36,410 nucleotides of DNA, taken from IMG/VR virus record IMGVR_UViG_3300015360_000106, positions 1 through 36,410 of that record. The stretch is one strand, 5' to 3'. A program made the translations under genes and the position numbers. The stretch comes from a virus. This document shows, piece by piece, positions 15,820-23,340 of this stretch (position 1 is its first letter; every line of letters starts with the position of its first letter). The notes beneath the pieces were generated by a model, which made no database searches, was not told the DNA's origin, and was given only the letters and a program-made list of their open reading frames with translations.

Positions 15820-17343
15820 TTAGTTATTGCTAAATCCGGGACGACGCTTCTTGGAGGTAGTCTTCATAATAATCTTTTCAATCGTTTTTGGATTGGCGAT
15901 CTTACTGAGAAGAGCATGAGCGAACTGATCCATCAGCAAATCACCAGCCAGCTTCATCGGATCGATTGATATATCGTCTTCTTCGGCTTGCATTCCGGCC
16001 TCGGGACAAACCATGCGGATGTGAGTCTGCATGGAAGCCACAGCAATTCTGATATCATCAGGACGAATGATCATGGCGTCTTCACTATTACTGATTGCAG
16101 AAAGCTTTGCACGTTCTACGGCTTCCTGAACGAAAGCAGCATTGGAGCCAGTCAGTCCTTTAACAGCAGTGATGATATCTGCATCGGACCCTTCGATGAT
16201 AGGAGTGCCATCTTTTGACTTGCCATAATGGCGAACGAGTCGCAACATGGCTTGATCATCAGGAGCCTGAATCGGAATCACAGTGTCGATACGACCGGGA
16301 CGCAAAAATCCAGAATGAATTCCACCCACATGATTCGTGGTCAGAACAGTCATCACTTCCAAATGCTTGCTTTCAACCCCGTCAAGAATGTTGAGAATCC
16401 TGTCGATTTCTGGAGTTCGAGGACCATTCGGCATTGTGCGATCAACATCTTCGGCAAACAGTACACAAGGTGAGTACAGTTTAGCGAAAGCAACCGCCAT
16501 GTCGAGATCACGCACGTCTTCAACGTACAAGAAAGTCCATCCATTTTCAACGCAGAGTTGTGCCAGACGGTGTGCCGTCAGAGTTTTTCCGGTTCCATAT
16601 CGCCCTTCGAGGAGAATTCCACGCTTCAATGGGACGCCATTTTTGCGGCAGCGATCCGTATGGATCACAGGATTGAACAAATTCGTCTGAATCATCTGTT
16701 CAGTTTCGGAAGAATAGACAATCTGCTGGCCAGCGTACTTCTTTAGATCGATGAAGCGTGGTGCAAAAGTTGGATCAAAGGTGCTTTGACGATCGCCATC
16801 TCGATCTCGGAAGTTGATCTTTACTGCCTGACCACGATAAATAGAATCGCTAGAAACAATCTCACGAACTCGCTTGGCAATTTCTGCCACAACCTTTTCG
16901 TGCCGTCGCTTGACAGTGGCGGTAAGATTGAAGATTGGCATCTGGTTGTCTTCTTTCCAACCAGTCGCAAGAGTTCCATCAACTTTTGGAACCTTGCATC
17001 GACCCCAAGGGATCTGCAATGTTTCTCCAAAAGCGACTTCTACTCCAATCATTGATGGAGGATTGTCGCCGAAAAATCCGGGAGTAGGCAACAAATTTGC
17101 CCAACCATATTTTTCCTTCAAAGCCTTCTGGAAGGCTACAGCCCCATCCAAAGGAAAGGCGTTGATCGGTTCTTGAACCGAAACTTCGGTTCTCTCTTCG
17201 TCACGCTGTCGAGCCAATGACTCGATAGCTTCGTCGAAATCCATATCCTGCGGTATCACGAATCTATCGCCGTGGAATTCCACGTCGATTTTCCGAGGTT
17301 CTTTCTTTTCAACAAGTTTTGGTACTGCTACTGGTGGTGCCAT
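15820..17343 (-). CDS. AAA+ ATPase, FtsH/proteasomal-ATPase-like module
   Basis: 507 residues from the ATG at 17343, with ribosome site GGGAGGAT; the frame is open 48 bases further. Walker A 'GRYGTGKT' (247-254), Walker B 'CVLFAEDVDR' (293-302), then 'LTTNHVGGIHSGFLRPGRID' (334-353) with sensor 1 and arginine-finger residues of the classical AAA clade. After that comes a helical lid ('FVQEAVERAKLSA'). No protease motif is present, and the N-terminal 240 residues match nothing I know. Probably a protein-remodelling motor acting on phage or host complexes; the substrate is unknown. Codon use looks more GC-rich than its neighbours. Confidence 0.85.
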   Translation of the reverse strand: MAPPVAVPKLVEKKEPRKIDVEFHGDRFVIPQDMDFDEAIESLARQRDEERTEVSVQEPINAFPLDGAVAFQKALKEKYGWANLLPTPGFFGDNPPSMIGVEVAFGETLQIPWGRCKVPKVDGTLATGWKEDNQMPIFNLTATVKRRHEKVVAEIAKRVREIVSSDSIYRGQAVKINFRDRDGDRQSTFDPTFAPRFIDLKKYAGQQIVYSSETEQMIQTNLFNPVIHTDRCRKNGVPLKRGILLEGRYGTGKTLTAHRLAQLCVENGWTFLYVEDVRDLDMAVAFAKLYSPCVLFAEDVDRTMPNGPRTPEIDRILNILDGVESKHLEVMTVLTTNHVGGIHSGFLRPGRIDTVIPIQAPDDQAMLRLVRHYGKSKDGTPIIEGSDADIITAVKGLTGSNAAFVQEAVERAKLSAISNSEDAMIIRPDDIRIAVASMQTHIRMVCPEAGMQAEEDDISIDPMKLAGDLLMDQFAHALLSKIANPKTIEKIIMKTTSKKRRPGFSNN

Positions 17344-17456
17344 GGGTATCCTCCCACAATTTGAATTAAACTTGAAAGTTGTTTCCAACACATCCGGATT
17401 GTAGGTTTGATTTTTTGGTTGTAAAGCACAGGCTCTAAAATTTGTATCAAAAAATC

Positions 17457-17832
17457 TTACAAGTCAAAAATATCGCCCTTTCGAATGAATCCGCCAAAAC
17501 CATCATTCTTAGAATTTTGCAGAGGATTTGGTTGATAGTGATAGAGTCTCATTTTAGACTTCACGCATTCATCTAAGGTTTTTAGATCATCATAGTGAGC
17601 GTGAACTCCGCTGTGGTGCGGAGAAGTTTCGCAATCCTGAAAAATAATATCTGCTTTGAGATAAAATTTCTCAATTTGACGTGGACAAAATTGTGTGTCG
17701 GTTGTAAGAAATGTCTTCCTAGATCCACGTTCAATCATTAATCCATAACTGTTGACTATTTCATATCCATTCATCACGTGAGATGTGATGCGTCGTAAAC
17801 GCACTCCCGGCCCCTGCAAATTGAATTTTCAT
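17457..17832 (-). pseudogene. MBL-fold hydrolase with internal deletion
   Basis: An ATG at 17832 (ribosome site AGGAT) opens 'MKIQFAGAGSAFTT', the standard first strand of a metallo-beta-lactamase-fold protein. That frame stops within about ten codons. In the next frame the C-terminal part reads 'SHVMNGYEIVNSYGLMIE', 'TFLTTDTQFCPRQIEKFYLKADIIFQDCET', 'SGVHAHYDDLKTL', 'MRLYHYQPNP'. The middle, about 150 residues with the HxHxDH metal site in family members, is absent. The simplest reading is an out-of-frame internal deletion. The remaining 120-codon frame could still be translated but should lack catalysis. Confidence 0.7.
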
Positions 17833-17919
17833 ATTGCTTATCCTGCGAACTCAACAACAAAAATAGTGTCTTCCTCATAGATAGAAATTCTGATAATATC
17901 TATATCAAGGAAAGAAAAA

Positions 17920-18570
17920 ATGAAAACATACCATGAGATACCGGGACCATCAGGCGGACATCATAAACCATGTTACACTTTTGTAAAGTATGATGGAAGC
18001 AATATGCGTTTTGAGTGGAGTAGAAAACGTGGATGGTACAAATTTGGCACTCGAAAAACAATGATCGATGAAAACACTCCAATTTTTGGATCAGCAATTC
18101 CGATGTTTTTGCAAAAATACGGAGATGATCTGGCAAATGTGTTCAAATCAGAAAAACATTTTCATGGAGTGCAAAACGTCGTTGTGTTTGCTGAGTGGTA
18201 TGGAAAGCTTTCTTTCGCTGGACAACACTACCCATGGGATAAAGACTATGACATTGTTCTTTTCGACGTAAATCCGATGAAGAAAGGAATGTTAGGTCCG
18301 AAACAATTTTTAGACATGTTTGGTCATCTAAAAATTGCAGAACTTATTTGTACTGGAAACTTTGGAGATTTATTGGTTGAGTCTGTTCGCAAAGAAACAA
18401 TAGATATCAAATCCAAATATGATGTGCAAGTAGATTTTCCAGAGGGAGTTATCTGTAAGGGAGCCGAATCAGACCCGCATAAACAATGGTCTTGCAAAAT
18501 AAAGACTGAGAGATACAAAGAAGCTTTGAAGGCTTTGTATGAAGGCAATTGGGAAAAACACTGGGAGTAA
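17920..18570 (+). CDS. RNA/DNA ligase-like covalent nucleotidyltransferase
   Basis: 216 residues. Motif I 'KYDGSN' with catalytic Lys23, motif III-like 'VVFAEWYG' (88-95), motif IV 'EGVICKG' (175-181) and motif V 'WSCKIKT' (190-196) are in the right order and spacing for the ligase/capping superfamily, closest in style to small Rnl2-like RNA ligases. No OB-fold C-terminal domain is present. It probably seals nicked RNA, possibly tRNAs cut by host defence; that target is inference, helped by the tRNA cluster in this genome. AAGGAAAG is the ribosome site. Confidence 0.85.
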   Translation: MKTYHEIPGPSGGHHKPCYTFVKYDGSNMRFEWSRKRGWYKFGTRKTMIDENTPIFGSAIPMFLQKYGDDLANVFKSEKHFHGVQNVVVFAEWYGKLSFAGQHYPWDKDYDIVLFDVNPMKKGMLGPKQFLDMFGHLKIAELICTGNFGDLLVESVRKETIDIKSKYDVQVDFPEGVICKGAESDPHKQWSCKIKTERYKEALKALYEGNWEKHWE

Positions 18571-18573
18571 AAT

Positions 18574-18855
18574 ATGAAATGCTGTGGATGTGGGGCTGAA
18601 AAGGATATGTCTGTTTTAGAAATATATCCTTTTCCAGAAGACGAAACATTTTGCAAAGAACCGATTCAACCGCTATTGAGTTTGGAATGTCAGCCAAATG
18701 ATAAATCAGGGGAATGGAAATTACCAATCGTTTGCCATGAATGTTTCAAAAAACTTGATCCTGATATGTGGATCAGCGAAAAATGCTGGATTGGAATTAA
18801 TCCAACGGTTGCATTCGAAAGTTTGCCGTCATTGAAAAAGGCGATAGAAACTTAG
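18574..18855 (+). CDS. Small Cys-rich zinc-binding protein
   Basis: 93 residues with 'MKCCGCGAEKD' at the N-terminus and 'LPIVCHECFKKLDPDMW' in the middle, a CxxC...CxxC arrangement likely to bind zinc. It starts 3 bases after the ligase stop, so it is cotranscribed with it. Function not recognised. Confidence 0.7.
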   Translation: MKCCGCGAEKDMSVLEIYPFPEDETFCKEPIQPLLSLECQPNDKSGEWKLPIVCHECFKKLDPDMWISEKCWIGINPTVAFESLPSLKKAIET

Positions 18856-18871
18856 ATGGACTTTAAATATA

Positions 18872-19000
18872 TTATTTTAGTTTTTCGACAAGTCCAATTT
18901 CAATTTCTTTGAGCGATTTTAAAATCAGCTCAACCAAGACACTAGATTGAGCAATGTGCCCAGTCAGTGAGCGAATTACCGTTACCCAATTGTGGGTAAA
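18872..19000 (-). other. Gene-free interval with inverted repeats and a startless frame
   Basis: The interval 18856-19099 has no clear gene. It holds a near-perfect palindrome at 18909-18933 (arms TTGAGC/GCTCAA around gattttaaaatc) and a 7-bp hairpin at 18982-18999 (TTACCCA/TGGGTAA). A minus frame ending at 18872 reads 'TVIRSLTGHIAQSSVLVELI' and 'LKSLKEIEIGLVEKLK' but has no standard start. It may be a gene remnant. Confidence 0.3.
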
Positions 19001-19099
19001 TAAAAAGGAACAGAATTAAATCCAAATGGATATGGAATTACTGAAAATTATGATTTGTTCGAAACGTAAATATATTCATTACAAAACAAAGGAAACAAC

Positions 19100-19747
19100 A
19101 TGCTGACGCACAAGATTTGTTATGATACAGAACGATTTGATTTTAAAGAATTAGTGCAAGAACACTACGGTGTTAAAGATTTATCCCAACTTGATAAATG
19201 GCTTACTAAAGAAGTTCCTTTTTTTGAAGACAAAACATTTGATCAAAGCACAGATTTACATAAACACTTTTACAAAATTTATGATGATGATAAATTTTTG
19301 TCGCTTTATAGATTGTTCATCAAAGAGGTGATTCAACCGGGTTATGGAGAATCTATAGTATATCAAGCCAAACCAACATTTAGAGTTCACCTTCCTAATA
19401 ATGTGGCAGTTGGAGAATGGCACAAAGACGGAGACTACAATCATCAAAGATCTGAAGTAAATTATTGGATGCCATTTACAAGAGCATTCGGAAATAACAC
19501 AATTTGGATTGAGTCAGAAGAGGATAAAGAAGACTATCAGCCATACGATGTTGAGTGCAACGAAGTCTTGATTTTTAATGGGTCTTTTTTAACACATGGA
19601 AATAAAGCAAACGACACAGGAGTTTGTCGAGTGAGCATTGATTTTAGAATCATTCCATATTCTGAATACAAAGCTCTTCAATGTGAATCATCACATCTAA
19701 AACTTAAATTTGAAATTGGCGGATATTATAATCTGCTTGAGGTATAA
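19100..19747 (+). CDS. 2OG-Fe(II) dioxygenase-like protein
   Basis: 215 residues. 'GEWHKDGDYN' gives the HxD pair (His108, Asp110). 'FLTHGNKAND' gives the distal His166, and Arg177 in 'VCRVSIDFR' fits the 2-oxoglutarate anchor. The surrounding text ('RVHLPNNVAVGEWHKDGDYNHQ', 'EVNYWMPFTRAFGNNTIWIES') resembles StrG-type hydroxylases of antibiotic and sugar pathways. It overlaps the next, glycosyltransferase-like gene by one base, so the two probably act on one substrate, for instance a modified sugar or base. The ribosome site is AAAGGAAA. Confidence 0.8.
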   Translation: MLTHKICYDTERFDFKELVQEHYGVKDLSQLDKWLTKEVPFFEDKTFDQSTDLHKHFYKIYDDDKFLSLYRLFIKEVIQPGYGESIVYQAKPTFRVHLPNNVAVGEWHKDGDYNHQRSEVNYWMPFTRAFGNNTIWIESEEDKEDYQPYDVECNEVLIFNGSFLTHGNKANDTGVCRVSIDFRIIPYSEYKALQCESSHLKLKFEIGGYYNLLEV

Positions 19748-20595
19748 TGAATTCATCTGTTTTATATGTAATGGCTTCTTGGAGTGGTCCAAGATCTGAT
19801 GTTAGATTTGACGACACATACGTCGAAAGTCACATCAATCAATTAAAAAAAATTAGCAACAACTTAACACAAATCTCAATAGGAAATCCTGAAAATCAAT
19901 CCAAAAGAGAAGAGTTTGAAGAGTATCTTAAATCTCTTTCAAATGTCAATAACGTTCCAGTTGTGGTGCATGATGTTCCAAACATTGGCCGATCTTACGG
20001 CCAATGGTCACGCATCTATGAAAAATATAGGAAACAATTCGACTATTACATATTCGTCGAGGATGACTATCAACCAGTTATCGACAATTTCGACTCTGTG
20101 TTAATTGACATGTATGAAAGTAAAAATTGTGGATTTTTATGTGGTTTAGTTTTGGATGAAACTGGACGATATGGAATCAAATCTCAGAAGCACGCCGGAA
20201 TTACGAATGGCATAGCAAGTTCTTCTGTCTTAGAAAAAATTAGAGACAAATTTTGTTGTTTGCCTCATGACATGGGCGAATATTCAAATGGACAAATCAT
20301 TTTTTCTAATGGCTTCCTTGAAACAGGCTTTTCAATTGCAGAATATATAGATTCAGGAAAATACAGATCACTGTATGACGATCACACTGATGAAATCAGA
20401 ATCTATGGACCAAATAAAGATGCCAAAGATATTTTCTCGCCAAAAAGAGTTGTTGGCATAGAAAATGCCTTCAATTATGTTCATTTTAAAGAATCTGTTA
20501 GACCTGTTAGACCTGTTAGACCTGTTAGACCTGTTATACCTGTTATACCTGTTAGAAGAACTCCAAAATCAAGAGTTGTCGGAAGGCGTAATTAG
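19747..20595 (+). CDS. Glycosyltransferase-like protein with Pro-Val-Arg tail
   Basis: 282 residues. 'FDYYIFVEDDYQPVIDNFDSVL' has an acidic metal-binding motif (EDDYQ) after a hydrophobic strand, as in GT-A enzymes, and 'IGRSYGQWSRIYEKYRKQ' precedes it. The last 30 residues are a repeat of Pro-Val-Arg/Ile units, encoded by seven 9-base direct repeats, ending in a basic 'RRTPKSRVVGRRN'. The start overlaps the oxygenase stop (TAATG). The basic tail may bind nucleic acid or a virion partner. Confidence 0.65.
   Translation: MNSSVLYVMASWSGPRSDVRFDDTYVESHINQLKKISNNLTQISIGNPENQSKREEFEEYLKSLSNVNNVPVVVHDVPNIGRSYGQWSRIYEKYRKQFDYYIFVEDDYQPVIDNFDSVLIDMYESKNCGFLCGLVLDETGRYGIKSQKHAGITNGIASSSVLEKIRDKFCCLPHDMGEYSNGQIIFSNGFLETGFSIAEYIDSGKYRSLYDDHTDEIRIYGPNKDAKDIFSPKRVVGIENAFNYVHFKESVRPVRPVRPVRPVIPVIPVRRTPKSRVVGRRN
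20495..20557 (+). repeat. Seven tandem 9-base units at the 3' end of the glycosyltransferase gene
   Basis: Units CTGTTAGAC (four), CTGTTATAC (two) and CTGTTAGAA (one) run without gaps and keep the reading frame, encoding Val-Arg-Pro or Val-Ile-Pro triplets. Typical slippage expansion. Confidence 0.92.
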
Positions 20596-21149
20596 CGTCC
20601 ATTGATAAATCTCTGACAAAATCCAGTTGATGTTGCGAGCATATAATTATTCAATAAGACCAAAAACTCATTCAAATGTTCACGTAGTTCGTTTTGCTGC
20701 ATCTTGTCAAGATCTTTGCCTTTCGTTGTTCGCACGTTAGCATGAGCATTTTCCCATGGATCTCCATTAACCATGATGGTGTAGGTTCTCTCCAGTGGTT
20801 GTACTGTGTGCCATGTACGACGATCCACTATTTCATATGTTGAATAAGGTCGCACGATCTCTCTAAAGTGAAAAACAGGTTCTGATTGGAGGTCTTGAGA
20901 AAATCCAATTCGATGTACATATGAGCCTTTGAGCATCAAAAATGCTCCGGGCCACTGATGAGGATGAGAAAAAGATTCTTCAGTTGAGCAAGGGTCGAAA
21001 GCGTGCAAGCAAACTCGATAGTCTCCAAACTTTCTAAACACACGGTATGTCCACGGCTTTCGTCGATTAACGATTAGGCTGTCCCATTCATCGCCACGAT
21101 TAATGCTCGCAAATACTTCTGGGATTAAATTTTGAAGAATTTCAATCAT
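20592..21149 (-). CDS. Cupin-like protein
   Basis: 185 residues. 'SHPHQWPGAFLMLKGSYVHRIGFS' and 'YEIVDRRTWHTVQPLERTYTIMVNGDPW' form the two histidine-bearing beta motifs of a cupin/beta-barrel fold, with HPH and a later His as possible metal ligands. Specific substrate unknown. Its start overlaps the nuclease stop (ATGA), so it is coupled to it. Convergent with the glycosyltransferase by 4 bases. Confidence 0.65.
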   Translation of the reverse strand: MIEILQNLIPEVFASINRGDEWDSLIVNRRKPWTYRVFRKFGDYRVCLHAFDPCSTEESFSHPHQWPGAFLMLKGSYVHRIGFSQDLQSEPVFHFREIVRPYSTYEIVDRRTWHTVQPLERTYTIMVNGDPWENAHANVRTTKGKDLDKMQQNELREHLNEFLVLLNNYMLATSTGFCQRFINGR

Positions 21150-21721
21150 GATTTTTGACTTTCAAACCAATATAATCTATCAGTTTCTTTGAGCAACTTG
21201 TCTAAAGAGATCATCACCCACAATTCATCTTCGCCATATCGATAGTGCAGCCGACAGGGAAATCCAATACATATTGGCGTAAAATCTTCCAATCGAATAC
21301 AAGCTAACCATGGTTTTCTATTTCTCTTCCAGCAAAGAATTGGTTTCCTGCCAGTGTATTCAGCATCTCGACTGACTTGTTCAATGAACTTGTTGAGTTG
21401 TGGAAGAGATCCGTCAACAGCATTTGCAAGCTCCATGTCATCTTCATAGCCACCTTTAGATTCAATGACCCACTTAAAGCCTTCTGGAACACAAATATCT
21501 CCAGAATAAACTTGTTTGGCTTGTTTTGATAAATTAACTTGAGACCATCTATTTCCAGATCCAACTGATCTGGAAAAATTTGCATCTTGACCAAAAAATC
21601 CATTTAATAGCTTACACAAATGTCTTTCTACACTTTTTCCTTTTCTGCAACCATTGATTTTTTTCTTAATCGGATTATTATCAATAATATCTTCTATTTG
21701 CATGTCTTCATCATCACTCAT
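21146..21721 (-). CDS. Holliday-junction-resolvase-like PD-(D/E)xK nuclease
   Basis: 191 residues. 'CRKGKSVERHLCKLLNGFF' with Glu32, 'RSVGSGNRW', then 'SGDICVPEGFKWVIESKGGYE' with Asp75 and Glu87-x-Lys89 fit the E...D...ExK active site of Hjc/RecU-type and phage resolvase-like nucleases. The C-terminal 90 residues add a beta extension. It may resolve branched DNA before packaging, replacing T4 endonuclease VII; this is inference. AGGAG ribosome site, 7 bases downstream of the amidotransferase gene. Confidence 0.75.
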   Translation of the reverse strand: MSDDEDMQIEDIIDNNPIKKKINGCRKGKSVERHLCKLLNGFFGQDANFSRSVGSGNRWSQVNLSKQAKQVYSGDICVPEGFKWVIESKGGYEDDMELANAVDGSLPQLNKFIEQVSRDAEYTGRKPILCWKRNRKPWLACIRLEDFTPICIGFPCRLHYRYGEDELWVMISLDKLLKETDRLYWFESQKS

Positions 21722-21728
21722 TGCACTC

Positions 21729-22925
21729 CTATTCGCCTACTAAACGTAGCGTTCCTTGTAAATCGTTTCTTGTGTTTTCTAATGAATCTAAAATATCATT
21801 ATAATATTGCGGCGGCATAGTTCCCTCTAAACAAGCATTAGTAGAAATAGTTTTTATATTACGAATAATATCCACAATATCATCACAAATACTTTCATGC
21901 TCTGTTCCGCCTTGAACATATGAATCATATAATTCATCATTTTTCAAAGTTGACTTTGCATAATCCTTATGTGTTGAATCTTCAAAATATTCATCTATTA
22001 GCTCATCTCCAGAGTTAAGTTCAGTGACTACTGATACTTTAGTCTTAGGTGATTGCACAATAAAAAATTCATCTTCCCAATCTTTACCGGTTTTTTTAAC
22101 ATCCATTTTAAATCTATAAAACTGACCTTGAGAAGAAACTTGAGGATTGTCATCATCAACATGTAATGCCCAGACTTCGTTAGGCGGAATTTCAATTAAT
22201 TTTTGATCTTTAACAACTGCCTTTACGCCTTCAGAACAAGCAGCAATAGCTCGATACCAGATATCTGGTGATGAAAAGAAGAAAACTTGTCCAAGTCCAA
22301 TACGAAGGTCAGCAATCCATAGTGGACGTTGATCGTTTCTAAAGAGAAACAAATTTCTTTGAGAATCATCTTCTCTTTCTCCAATAGCAACAGCCATGGC
22401 TCCTTCTGTAATTGTAGACCAAACATCTTTGATGCCGCCTAAACGGTGAGATATCCTTGTTGGAATATCTGTCAATTCAAGTTTGTCTTCCATGCCCTTT
22501 TCAAATATTCTCAAAATGACTTCTGAATCTGTTTCTGAAAAACATTGATATTTCTTACTGAGAAAATTTGCTTCATCTATGGTTCCATTGTGAATCATGC
22601 CAATTCTCTTATCAAGGCTTACAAATGGATGGTTGTTGCTATTTGTAGAAGCATGACCAGCACCTTTAGATGTAGATCTAGCATGTGCTAAAAGAACATT
22701 CAATTTAGATTTACGAATCTTTTTCCAAAAATCTTTCTTAATAAATTCGCTAGATTTAATAGGTTCTTTTTGGTAAAATACTTTGCCATTTTTGCCAGCT
22801 TCAGCCGCCCAAATGCCAGCAGCATCGGTTCCTCTGTATTCGAGGAAATCGAATAAATTAGTCATTATTTCATAAGTTGCTTTTGACTTTTTTGATAAGC
22901 CAATAAAACCTGATATTCCGCACAT
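21729..22925 (-). CDS. Class II glutamine amidotransferase (Ntn hydrolase)
   Basis: 398 residues starting 'MCGISGFIG'. Removing Met exposes the catalytic Cys2 typical of class II amidotransferases. 'LEYRGTDAAGIW', 'LLAHARSTSKGAG', 'NNHPFV...IGMIHNGTID' and 'ETDSEVILRIFE' match the GlmS/PurF/AsnB glutaminase domain. No sugar isomerase or synthetase domain follows; the last 170 residues are unrelated and acidic. It should release ammonia from glutamine for an acceptor, perhaps a modified sugar or a 7-deazaguanine-type base, though no partner is visible here. GGAG ribosome site and a good promoter precede it. Confidence 0.85.
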   Translation of the reverse strand: MCGISGFIGLSKKSKATYEIMTNLFDFLEYRGTDAAGIWAAEAGKNGKVFYQKEPIKSSEFIKKDFWKKIRKSKLNVLLAHARSTSKGAGHASTNSNNHPFVSLDKRIGMIHNGTIDEANFLSKKYQCFSETDSEVILRIFEKGMEDKLELTDIPTRISHRLGGIKDVWSTITEGAMAVAIGEREDDSQRNLFLFRNDQRPLWIADLRIGLGQVFFFSSPDIWYRAIAACSEGVKAVVKDQKLIEIPPNEVWALHVDDDNPQVSSQGQFYRFKMDVKKTGKDWEDEFFIVQSPKTKVSVVTELNSGDELIDEYFEDSTHKDYAKSTLKNDELYDSYVQGGTEHESICDDIVDIIRNIKTISTNACLEGTMPPQYYNDILDSLENTRNDLQGTLRLVGE

Positions 22926-22944
22926 GATAATACTCCAATACAGT

Positions 22945-22973
22945 ATTATAACAGTAATTTAAATCGAGATCAA
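22945..22973 (-). promoter_or_regulatory. Sigma70-like promoter for the amidotransferase operon
   Basis: On the minus strand, TTGATC (22968-22973) and a perfect TATAAT (22945-22950) are separated by exactly 17 bases. A start near 22938 leaves a very short leader with GGAG before the ATG at 22925. Confidence 0.7.
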
Positions 22974-23043
22974 GATACATGAACTATTCCAATGAGAATT
23001 ACAAAAATTTTTACCCAAACACTTATTAGCATGTTGTACATAA

Positions 23044-23118
23044 TGGCTCAGGTGGGATTCGAACCCACAAGCATCTCTCCTTCTGAGGGAAAGTGGTCTT
23101 CCAGTTGCCTACCGAGCC
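23044..23118 (-). tRNA. tRNA-Leu (anticodon CAG), short variable arm
   Basis: 75 nt. The 7-bp acceptor pairs fully (GGCTCGG with CTGAGCC, one G-U), with A73. Anticodon stem TTTCC/GGAGA around loop CTCAGAA, T arm GTGGG-TTCGAAT-CCCAC. The D arm resembles other Leu tRNAs, but the variable region is only 7 nt where Leu tRNAs normally have a long arm. Confidence 0.8.
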
Positions 23119-23124
23119 AAAATA

Positions 23125-23333
23125 TCGTTTGCTGACTTATGATCAATACCTGCACCCCGACCTTACGCCCGCAAGCGGTAACAAAAGTTACTTATCGAGC
23201 AGCACCTTGTTAGTTAACATAAGTCCTATCAAGGCTATTCAGTTGCAAACGACAAACAAAGATGACGCCTTGTACTTTGGCAAACGTAGGTGACGCCTCT
23301 GAAATAATCGTCAACTTTTTAACGTCTTTGTTT
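23125..23333 (-). ncRNA. Candidate structured RNA between EF-Tu-like gene and tRNA-Leu
   Basis: The 222-base gene-free stretch 23119-23340 contains nested perfect helices. TCGTTTGC 23125-23132 pairs with 23245-23252. GACTTATG 23134-23141 pairs with 23218-23225, enclosing hairpins at 23169-23178 and 23178-23191 that share one base. A second domain pairs 23254-23262 with 23325-23333 (9 bp), and 23263-23267 with 23309-23313. It is probably cotranscribed with the tRNAs on the minus strand. No known RNA family motif was recognised. Confidence 0.5.
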
Positions 23334-23340
23334 AGTTCAA

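Noticed and set aside
16337-16690. 117-residue plus-strand frame inside the AAA+ gene
   Set aside because: Shadow of the ATPase on the other strand; no ribosome site and no plausible protein features.
20495-20557. CRISPR-like repeat array
   Set aside because: The 9-base units are contiguous with no spacers and lie in frame inside a gene.
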